NCBI RefSeq assembly: GCF_021266465.1
Contig: NZ_CP089848.1
Coordinates: forward strand, 4,216,001-4,280,000
Source: Paralcaligenes sp. KSB-10
GTDB lineage: Bacteria; Pseudomonadota; Gammaproteobacteria; Burkholderiales; Burkholderiaceae_B
Length of the DNA stretch: 64,000 nt
Direction of reading: 5' to 3'
The position numbers and the translations under genes were made by a program. The notes beneath the pieces were generated by a model. The model ran no database searches, was not told where the DNA came from, and saw only the letters and a program-made list of their open reading frames with translations. Shown here one piece after another: positions 57,576 to 64,000 of the stretch; within the stretch, counting starts at the first letter, position 1; every line of letters begins with the position of its first letter.

Positions 57576-59168
57576 TCAGGACTTAAGCTTGCCGGCCTTG
57601 GCCAGCACCTTGAACATCGCTTGCGCTTCCCGTTTCTTTTGCGTTTGCATCGAACGCAACCAGCCCACGGCAAACCAGGCCTGGGGCTGGTTGTCCAGCA
57701 GCGCCCGATAGGCCTGCTCGGCCACATACAAATCGTTGAGTTCGCCCAGGGTGTCCTGTGCTTGCGTCAATGCGGCCAGTACCCGCTCCAGAGTAGAGCG
57801 AGACAGCAGGGCTTCGGAAAAATTCAGGCCATACCGCAGGCGCTTGACCTTTTTCCGCAGGTCGTGCTGGTCTTCAATGGCAAGTTCCTGGAATTGCGAG
57901 CCTTGTTGCACTATGCGCGCCAACCATTTATTCAGGCGGCGGACCAGCGCGAGCTTTAACGGCAAGGCTTTTTCCTCGGCGCCGGCCGAGGCGGGAACCG
58001 CTTGTACCGCGGCATTCGGGAGTGGTTCGGCCGTTTTTGCCGCTGGCCCGGTTTCGGGGCCAATCGCGCTGGCAAGCAGGTCGAGCAACAGGATCTGGAA
58101 CGCGGGTCCGGAGGCCAGCGCCGCCGCATGACCCGGGCCGTGTGCCGAGGCTTGCGGCAAAATACAGGCGGGCATGCCCGCGCGTTCAAGTTGCGGCGCA
58201 ATCGTATATCGGACCACGTCGTCGTCGCGTGTTTCACCGAAGGCCGCAAAGTGCTGGCGCAATTGTGTATCGAGCAGCGGGGCGGCGGGGGCGCTCCAGT
58301 CTTTGTAAAGCTTCCAGCAGGAGCGTAAACGGCGTATGCCGACGCGCAACTGATGAACATGTTCGGCGCGCAGCGCTTCGTCGGCCTGGGCGGCATCCAC
58401 GCCTGCCACGAAAGTGGCATTGCGGATGATCTGGCCCGAACAGTCGTCCACGCAGGCCAGATAGGCCTGATGCAGGCTCATTGCCGATTTCAACTTGGGC
58501 AGGCCGGCGCGCCGCGGCTTGGCCAGGCGTTCGGCCAGGTTAGCGGCCGTGGGCAGTCCGGCCGCGGCGCTTGTTCCGGCGGCGGCCTGCGCGGCCGATG
58601 CCAGAGTGTCGCCGCGTTCGGCCTTGCTTCTCAGATCGAGTATCAGGCCAAAGCGCTGCGTCCATTTTTTGCTTAATGTGAACAGACTCTGGATTCTGCC
58701 GGAGAGAAGTTCGAATTCGATTTCGCAAACCGGCAATTCCAGGCTGCCGGCGCAGACCGTTCCCTGATCGTAGGCCAGCTCGACGGTTCCGTACCGGGTG
58801 CGGATTTTCCGCAGCAGGCGTTTGATCCTGGTTTCGTAGCACAGCGCCAAAGGATTTTTCAGCCGTGTGAAAACGGATTTCAGTTCGCCGCTTTCATACA
58901 GCGACAGGTCCAGCGTTGGCTCAGTGCGCGGGTGATTGATTTCGATGCGCGACAAGGCATCCGCGCCTGGCATTTTCAGGGTCTGGATCCAATGTTCGCC
59001 TTCCCGGCGCAACCGCAGCGCTATTTTGGCTTGCGCCAGTTCGCGTCCGGCTGTGTCGAAGTAAAGCGCATGCAGGGCAATTTCGGTGGCCTGCTGCCCC
59101 CGCAACTCCTGTTCCAGGGCGAGGCGCGCTTTTGCCGGCACGTGCAGTTTGATTTCTCGTTCTAACAT
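57576..59168 (-). CDS. CYTH and CHAD domain protein
   Basis: The 530-residue protein has an N-terminal CYTH triphosphate tunnel domain (EREIKLHV ExExK; ALYFDTAGRELAQAKIALRLRREG; CEIEFELLSG) up to about 205. A C-terminal CHAD domain (about 245-530) has conserved histidine-containing helices (HVHQLRVGIRRLRS; DQHDLRKKVKRLRYGLNFSEALL). CYTH domains hydrolyse inorganic triphosphate and CHAD domains bind polyphosphate, so it likely acts at polyphosphate granules. ATG 59168 is used; TTG 59180 is possible. Confidence 0.9.
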   Translation of the reverse strand: MLEREIKLHVPAKARLALEQELRGQQATEIALHALYFDTAGRELAQAKIALRLRREGEHWIQTLKMPGADALSRIEINHPRTEPTLDLSLYESGELKSVFTRLKNPLALCYETRIKRLLRKIRTRYGTVELAYDQGTVCAGSLELPVCEIEFELLSGRIQSLFTLSKKWTQRFGLILDLRSKAERGDTLASAAQAAAGTSAAAGLPTAANLAERLAKPRRAGLPKLKSAMSLHQAYLACVDDCSGQIIRNATFVAGVDAAQADEALRAEHVHQLRVGIRRLRSCWKLYKDWSAPAAPLLDTQLRQHFAAFGETRDDDVVRYTIAPQLERAGMPACILPQASAHGPGHAAALASGPAFQILLLDLLASAIGPETGPAAKTAEPLPNAAVQAVPASAGAEEKALPLKLALVRRLNKWLARIVQQGSQFQELAIEDQHDLRKKVKRLRYGLNFSEALLSRSTLERVLAALTQAQDTLGELNDLYVAEQAYRALLDNQPQAWFAVGWLRSMQTQKKREAQAMFKVLAKAGKLKS

Positions 59169-59286
59169 TTCCGGCAGCAAGTCATTGATGACGCCTGTTA
59201 ACGGTTTGCGGGACGGGCGGTGCAGCGTTTTTGCGTGACAGGTATATGACTATTATTCAGGATAATAATGACAACAATATGACAGT

Positions 59287-60099
59287 TCATTTTGCCGGCT
59301 TGTAACCCAATTGCTCCGATATGGCGCGGGCGCAGTCCTTGAGCGCATGGGCGATGGGGCTTGCCCAGCTCGAGTCGAAGAGCGTGCTTGGCCCCAGGCT
59401 GGTCAGTGCCAGCGCAATGTTGCCGGAATGGTCGAAAACAGGCACCGAAAAGGCGTCGATGCCGGGTAGAGGGTTGCCTAATGCGCGGGCCATGCCGTGC
59501 TCTTTGATATCGGCCAGCAAGGCGCTCAGGGCTTCCTCGCTGGGCTGTATCTGGCCGATGCTGGTGACTATGGCGGTATCGCCGACCTCTCGTTCAATAT
59601 AGTGCTGGGCCACCTTGGGCGGCAGCCAGGCCGCAAAGACGTGGCCCGTGGCGGTGTGCAGCATGGACATGACCGTGCCCTTGCGCATGTTCACGTGCAC
59701 GGGATAGCTCGCTTCGCATATATGGATCATGGTCGGCCCATGCGATCCCAGAACCGCAATCGCCAGCGTATGCCCGATCTGGCTCGCCAGTTGATTGACA
59801 TAGGGCATGGCAATGCGCACCGGGTCCAGGCGTTGCAGGCTGACCAGGCCCATCTGCAGGGCAAATGGGCCCAGTTCGTATTGCCCGGTCGTCGTGTCCT
59901 GCTTTACCAAGCCCACCCGCACAAAACTGACCAGGTAGGGGTGGGCTTTGGCCGAGGTCATGCCCGCCCGTGTGGCCAGGTCGCGCAGGGTAAGGGGGAT
60001 GCCCGCGTCCACCAGGCTTGCCAGCAGGGGAAAGCCCGTTTCCACGGACTGGATGCTGCGCCGCCCATCGTTGGGACTTGTTGATTGTTTTGCTGCCAT
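59287..60099 (-). CDS. IclR-family transcriptional regulator
   Basis: The 270-residue protein has an N-terminal helix-turn-helix (about 18-80; LLASLVDAGIPLTLRDLATRAGMTSAKAHPYLVSFVRVGLV) and an effector domain with TATGHVFAAWLP and GIDAFSVPVFDHSGNIALALT. The ATG at 60099 begins the recognisable family region; the frame is open to 60318 but without coding character. It is divergent from ribBA with 203 bp between. Its target is not evident from neighbours. Confidence 0.88.
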   Translation of the reverse strand: MAAKQSTSPNDGRRSIQSVETGFPLLASLVDAGIPLTLRDLATRAGMTSAKAHPYLVSFVRVGLVKQDTTTGQYELGPFALQMGLVSLQRLDPVRIAMPYVNQLASQIGHTLAIAVLGSHGPTMIHICEASYPVHVNMRKGTVMSMLHTATGHVFAAWLPPKVAQHYIEREVGDTAIVTSIGQIQPSEEALSALLADIKEHGMARALGNPLPGIDAFSVPVFDHSGNIALALTSLGPSTLFDSSWASPIAHALKDCARAISEQLGYKPAK

Positions 60100-60302
60100 G
60101 GAGTCGGGAAGTAGGTTGTTTCGGCGGTGGCCGGATACACTGTTCTGGCTTGTTCGGGCGCGGCGGGCCCAAAAAGCAGGCACGCCAATGTTACTCGGGT
60201 TTGGCCCGCGACGGGCATAAGTGGCCTGTTCCGGCGACAATGTCCGATACCTGTTGCCGCAGGCGTTAAAATTAGCCAACTTTCCAACGAGTCCCCATAA
60301 CC

Positions 60303-61466
60303 ATGAGCAACACCCCAATAGAAGACCCTAGCCGGTCGGAGTCGTACGATATTTCCCCCGTTCCCGATATCATCGCCGAGTTGCGCGCCGGCCGGCTGGT
60401 CATTCTGGTTGACGAAGAAGACCGTGAAAACGAAGGGGATCTCGTCATGGCCGCCGAATATGTCACGCCCGACGCCATCAATTTCATGGTGACGCATGCG
60501 CGCGGCCTGGTGTGCCTGACGCTGACCGAAGAGCGCTGCCGCCAGCTTCAGTTGCCGCTCATGGCCAGCCGCAACGGAACGCGATACGGCACTAATTTCA
60601 CCATGTCCATCGAAGCGGCCGAGGGGGTCGAAACCGGCATTTCCGCCGCCGACCGCGCGCGGACCATCCAGGTTGCCGTGGCGCGCGACGCCAAACCGGC
60701 CGATATCGTCCAGCCGGGGCATATTTTCCCGGTTCAGGCGGTGCGCGGCGGGGTGCTGGTGCGCGCCGGCCATACCGAGGCCGGCTGCGATTTGACGGAT
60801 CTGGCCGGGCTTACGCCGGCCGCGGTCATTTGCGAAATCCTCAAGCCCGACGGCACGATGGCGCGCCTGCCCGATTTAAAACTGTTTGCGCGCGAGCATG
60901 GCCTGAAGATAGGCACAATTGCCGACCTCATCCAGTACCGCAGCGAGCACGAAACCATGGTCGAGCGCGTGTCGGCGCGTACAATAGAAACCCCTTGGGG
61001 GGAATTCCAGGCGGTAGCCTATCGTGATCGCGCCTCGGGGGCGCCGCATCTGGCCCTGGTGCATGGCGCGATAGAGCCCGAAGTGGAAACCCTGGTGCGG
61101 GTACACGAACCCACCAGCATGCTCGATGTCTTGTGCGTTGGGGCCACGGCCCACAGCTGGAGCGTCTCGAATGCGCTCAAGACCATTGTTGCGGCGCCGT
61201 CCGGGGTGCTGGTGCTGCTCAATTGCCAGGGCTCGGCCGAGATCATGTTCAGCCAGTTCGCGGCCTGGGGGCAGCCTGGCGACGAAAAAAACCAAAGTGG
61301 CGACAATCGTTTCGATCTTAGAACCTATGGCATCGGGGCGCAGATTTTGCGCGATCTGAATGTCGGCAAAGCGCGTTTATTGGCCCGGCCGCGAAAAATG
61401 CCCAGCATGGCCGGTTTTTCTTTAACGATCACGGGTTACGATAGCGAACCCGTCAATTTGGCCTAA
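60303..61466 (+). CDS. ribBA: 3,4-dihydroxy-2-butanone 4-phosphate synthase with degenerate GTP cyclohydrolase II domain
   Basis: The 387-residue protein has an intact DHBP synthase half (about 15-215): [15 protein letters not shown] and [16 protein letters not shown] carry the metal and substrate residues. The C-terminal GTP cyclohydrolase II half (about 220-387) keeps the fold ([12 protein letters not shown] ... [13 protein letters not shown]). It lacks the zinc cysteine cluster and the GRGIGL-type catalytic loop, reading [12 protein letters not shown] instead. Only the DHBP reaction is expected. It heads ribBA-ribH-nusB-thiL-pgpA. No FMN riboswitch is recognisable upstream. Confidence 0.9.
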   Translation: MSNTPIEDPSRSESYDISPVPDIIAELRAGRLVILVDEEDRENEGDLVMAAEYVTPDAINFMVTHARGLVCLTLTEERCRQLQLPLMASRNGTRYGTNFTMSIEAAEGVETGISAADRARTIQVAVARDAKPADIVQPGHIFPVQAVRGGVLVRAGHTEAGCDLTDLAGLTPAAVICEILKPDGTMARLPDLKLFAREHGLKIGTIADLIQYRSEHETMVERVSARTIETPWGEFQAVAYRDRASGAPHLALVHGAIEPEVETLVRVHEPTSMLDVLCVGATAHSWSVSNALKTIVAAPSGVLVLLNCQGSAEIMFSQFAAWGQPGDEKNQSGDNRFDLRTYGIGAQILRDLNVGKARLLARPRKMPSMAGFSLTITGYDSEPVNLA

Positions 61467-61480
61467 CAGGAATACCGACT

Positions 61481-61990
61481 ATGAATCCTTACACTTTGTC
61501 TCCCGATCTGAATGGTGAAGGTCTGCACCTGGGTATTGTCCGCGCCCGTTTCAACGAAGAAATCGGCCAGGCCGAGCTCGAGGCCTGCCTGGCGGAACTG
61601 GCCGAATTGGGTGTCGATGAGCGCGACGTCATGCTGGTTTCGGTGCCGGGCGCTCTCGAGCTGGGCGTTACCCTGGCCCAGATGGCCGAAACGTTTGAGT
61701 TCGATGCGCTGATTGCACTGGGCGCTGTCATCCGGGGCGAAACGTATCACTTTGAACTGGTCAGCAACGAGAGCGCTTCGGCCATCAGCCGGGTATCGCT
61801 CGAAACCGGCATTCCAATCGCCAACGGGGTGTTGACCACCGATACCGACGAGCAGGCGCAATCGCGGGCTGCCGGGAAAGGTCGCGATTGCGCGCGTGCC
61901 GCGGTGGAAATGGCCAATCTGGTCGCGGCGCTGGAGCCGGAATCAGACGACGAAGAAGATGAGGACGAAGATTTTGACGACGAAGAATAA
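61481..61990 (+). CDS. ribH: 6,7-dimethyl-8-ribityllumazine synthase
   Basis: The 169-residue enzyme condenses the RibA/D product with DHBP. Motifs are [26 protein letters not shown] and [14 protein letters not shown], which carries the catalytic His. [20 protein letters not shown] follows. The C-terminus has an unusual tail of almost only Asp and Glu (about 154-169) that overlaps the start of nusB in another frame. It is 14 bp after ribBA. Confidence 0.95.
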   Translation: MNPYTLSPDLNGEGLHLGIVRARFNEEIGQAELEACLAELAELGVDERDVMLVSVPGALELGVTLAQMAETFEFDALIALGAVIRGETYHFELVSNESASAISRVSLETGIPIANGVLTTDTDEQAQSRAAGKGRDCARAAVEMANLVAALEPESDDEEDEDEDFDDEE

Positions 61991-62480
61991 CGCTCATAAC
62001 GGCCACGACGGGTCCGCTGCGCAAAAACCCAATTCGCGCAGCGCGCGCAGGCGCGCGCGCGAGTTCGCCCTGCAGGGTGTGTATGCATGGCTGTTGCGCG
62101 GCGATGATGGCTTGCAGGAAGCCGGCGCCATCGACGCGCATATCCGCGACGACGACGAATTCCAGGAAGCCGACGCTACATGGTTCAAAACCCTGTTGCA
62201 CGGCGTATTGCGCGAAGCCCCCGGGCTGCGCGAGCGTTTTGTGCCGTACATCGACCGTCCCTTGGCGGAGCTTTCTCCGATCGAGCACGGAATACTCCTG
62301 ATAGGCAGCTACGAGCTTATCCATCATGTCGAAGTACCTTATAAGGTAGCCATCAACGAAGCGGTGGAACTGGCTAAATCGTTCGGCGGAACCGATGGCT
62401 TCAAATTCGTCAACGGAGTCCTCGACAAAATGGCGGCCGATGTCCGGTCCGCCGAGGTCCAGGCTGCGGCGCGCCGCTAA
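61959..62480 (+). CDS. nusB: transcription antitermination factor NusB
   Basis: The 173-residue RNA-binding factor of rRNA antitermination has [19 protein letters not shown] near the N-terminus and the conserved [52 protein letters not shown]. The start is uncertain: ATG 61959 overlaps ribH by 32 nt and TTG 61974 by 17 nt. Either way the first residues are read through the ribH acidic tail. Confidence 0.92.
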   Translation: MRTKILTTKNNAHNGHDGSAAQKPNSRSARRRAREFALQGVYAWLLRGDDGLQEAGAIDAHIRDDDEFQEADATWFKTLLHGVLREAPGLRERFVPYIDRPLAELSPIEHGILLIGSYELIHHVEVPYKVAINEAVELAKSFGGTDGFKFVNGVLDKMAADVRSAEVQAAARR

Positions 62481-62501
62481 GGCCGGCTAAAAGAGGGCCT
62501 A

Positions 62502-63461
62502 TTGGGCAACGAATTCGATCTTATCGCTCGGTATTTTTCTCGTCCTGTGCCTGATCGGTTTTTAGGGGTCGGTGACGACTGCGCCCTGTTTCCCGTGGCT
62601 CCCGGCATGCAAGTGGCCGCCAGTACCGACCTTCTCATCGAAGGGCGGCATTTTTTTGCCGACGTCGATCCCAATGCGCTGGGCCACAAGGCGCTCGCCG
62701 TCAATTTATCGGATCTTGCCGCCATGGGCGCGCAGCCCCTGGCATGTTTGCTGAGCCTGTCTCTGCCAGGCATCGATGCGGACTGGCTCGAGGCTTTTTC
62801 AAATGGCTTCTATGCGCTGGCCGATGCCAGCGGCTGTCCCCTGGTCGGGGGCGACACCACGCGCAGCCCGGGCGGCATCGTTATCAGCGTTACCGTATTC
62901 GGCCAGATCCAGGCGGGCCAGGCACTGCGTCGCAATGCTGCCAGGGTCGGAGACGACATATGGATCACAGGCACGCTTGGGGCCGCCGATATCGCCTTGA
63001 AACTGTTGTTGAACGCGCTGCCGGCCAATCCCGACCTGCTGAGCGCTACTCGCCCGTTCCTGGAGCGGCCGCTGCCTCCCCTCGGCCTGGGGCAGAAATT
63101 GGCCGGCGTGGCGCACGCGGCGCTGGATATTTCCGATGGCCTCGTGCAAGATCTGGAACATATACTCGATGCCAGCGGCTGTGGCGCGGAACTCGACTAC
63201 GCAGCGCTGCCGGTTGACCCGGCTTTACGCCGCCTGCCGCAAAGCGTGCAGCAGGCGGCTGTGCTGGGCGGCGGCGATGTGTATCAGCTTTGCTTTACGG
63301 CCGCCGCGCCGCGCCGCGAACAGATTTTGGCGTTGGCGCAGCAGTCTTCGGTGGCCGTGTCGCGGGTGGGCCGCATTACTGCCGAGCCCGGGTTGAGGGT
63401 AAAAGGGGCCGACGGGCAATTCATTACGCCTTTGCCCGCGGGGTTCGATCATTTTGGCTGA
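62502..63461 (+). CDS. thiL: thiamine-monophosphate kinase
   Basis: The 319-residue enzyme phosphorylates thiamine monophosphate to the diphosphate. GNEFDLIARYF at the N-terminus, GVGDDCALF, STDLLIEGRHF, NLSDLAAMGA and GGDTTRSPGG form the ATP and Mg sites of the PurM-like fold. ALDISDGLVQDLEHIL is in the second half. The start is TTG 62502 after AGAGG. It is in the nusB-thiL-pgpA order common in proteobacteria. Confidence 0.94.
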   Translation: MGNEFDLIARYFSRPVPDRFLGVGDDCALFPVAPGMQVAASTDLLIEGRHFFADVDPNALGHKALAVNLSDLAAMGAQPLACLLSLSLPGIDADWLEAFSNGFYALADASGCPLVGGDTTRSPGGIVISVTVFGQIQAGQALRRNAARVGDDIWITGTLGAADIALKLLLNALPANPDLLSATRPFLERPLPPLGLGQKLAGVAHAALDISDGLVQDLEHILDASGCGAELDYAALPVDPALRRLPQSVQQAAVLGGGDVYQLCFTAAAPRREQILALAQQSSVAVSRVGRITAEPGLRVKGADGQFITPLPAGFDHFG

Positions 63462-63493
63462 AGTTTTCATGCGAATTTTTAGAGGTTGGTTTT

Positions 63494-64000
63494 ATGCCTT
63501 CTGTTGATCCCGGTACGTCGGCGACACCGCCCCTCGAGCCGACCCTGGCATGGGTATACCATTCGCCCGCGCGGATTATTTCGTTTGGTTTCGGCAGCGG
63601 CCTGTTGCGGCCCGGGCCGGGCACATGGGGCACGGTCCTGGCGTGGATACTCTGGGTGCTGCTGGTTTCCCGGCTTCCCGATGGCGCAATTGCCGCCGTG
63701 CTGGTGTTATCGTTTGCCTATGGCTGCTGGAGCTGCCACCGCGTCGGCAAGGAACTGGGGCAGCCCGATCACGGCGGCATGGTATGGGACGAAATCATCG
63801 CCTTCTGGCTGGTGCTGTGGTTGACTCCCGGGGTATGGGGCGCGCAATTGCTGGCGTTTCTGCTGTTCAGGGCCTTTGATATCGTCAAGCCGCCGCCCAT
63901 TCATTTCTTTGACGCTCATTTCAAAAATGGCTTCGGAGTGATGTGGGACGACATCGTTGCCGCCATATACGCCTTGCTGGTGATGGCGATTCTGGTTCGA
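63494..64000 (+). CDS. pgpA: phosphatidylglycerophosphatase A (partial, cut by window end)
   Basis: An open frame of 169 codons runs from ATG 63494 to the last base with no stop. The PgpA family motifs are clear: ISFGFGSGLLRPGPGTWGT, WDEIIAFWLVLW and LFRAFDIVKPPPIHFFDAHF, followed by GVMWDDIVAAIYA. It dephosphorylates phosphatidylglycerophosphate at the inner membrane. It lies 32 bp after thiL. Most of the protein is present; only a few C-terminal residues are missing. Confidence 0.93.
   Translation, partial: MPSVDPGTSATPPLEPTLAWVYHSPARIISFGFGSGLLRPGPGTWGTVLAWILWVLLVSRLPDGAIAAVLVLSFAYGCWSCHRVGKELGQPDHGGMVWDEIIAFWLVLWLTPGVWGAQLLAFLLFRAFDIVKPPPIHFFDAHFKNGFGVMWDDIVAAIYALLVMAILVR

Noticed and set aside
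60100-60302. FMN riboswitch upstream of ribBA
   Set aside because: I looked for the conserved FMN aptamer blocks and saw none. A covariance search would be decisive.

Overview
The window is a dense stretch of high-GC chromosome from a betaproteobacterium. It most likely comes from the Burkholderiales, probably Alcaligenaceae (Bordetella/Pusillimonas-like). That placement is inference. It rests on gene orders typical of this group (lolB-ispE-tRNA-Gln-prs-rplY-pth-ychF; ribBA-ribH-nusB-thiL-pgpA), a Coq7-type quinone hydroxylase and a split three-subunit transhydrogenase. I see no insertion sequence, prophage, CRISPR array or rRNA gene.

Layout. 1-3348: tail of a cbb3-like oxidase cluster (CcoO-like dihaem-family subunit, membrane-anchored cytochrome c, SCO copper chaperone, membrane protein) and coq7. 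3349-3914: intergenic stretch with a strong candidate small RNA. 3915-15358: one eight-gene polysaccharide operon (lipid-linked priming transferase, UDP-GalNAcA synthesis pair, flippase, three glycosyltransferase genes of which one is a two-module fusion, and an AsnB-type amidotransferase). 15359-16043: two large nested palindromes. 16044-20523: phosphomannomutase/phosphoglucomutase, an FAD-linked 2-hydroxyacid dehydrogenase and a PAP2-methyltransferase fusion. 20524-21018: a 25-bp tandem repeat and a third nested palindrome. 21019-26587 (minus strand): homogentisate operon. 26671-37373: housekeeping genes (mutM, TPR protein, lolB, ispE, tRNA-Gln, prs, rplY, pth, CAAX-type protease, ychF) and a diguanylate cyclase.

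37385-45969: catabolic cluster with a complete 3-hydroxyanthranilate to 2-oxo-hexenedioate branch (dioxygenase, decarboxylase, semialdehyde dehydrogenase, RidA-type deaminase), a LysR regulator, and three genes resembling cyclic-imino-acid/pipecolate catabolism (OCD-type reductase, FAD amine oxidase, ALDH7). 46000-64000: a c-di-GMP receptor (YcgR/PilZ), pntAA-pntAB-pntB, yidB, metY, an AsmA protein coupled to a truncated MOSC protein, ferredoxin, coaD, rsmD, ftsY, a CYTH-CHAD protein, an IclR regulator, riboflavin genes, nusB, thiL and a pgpA cut by the window end.

The most noteworthy unexplained structures are (1) a promoter-to-terminator small RNA at about 3503-3655 that displays a CUCCUCCUUU anti-Shine-Dalgarno loop, and (2) a family of about 200-230 bp multi-tier palindromes with a conserved core and variable outer arms, all between convergent genes. 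Atypical enzymes worth follow-up are the metallo-hydrolase with a broken HxHxDH motif in the homogentisate operon, the PAP2-ICMT fusion, the two-module glycosyltransferase and the MOSC protein that lacks its catalytic domain.
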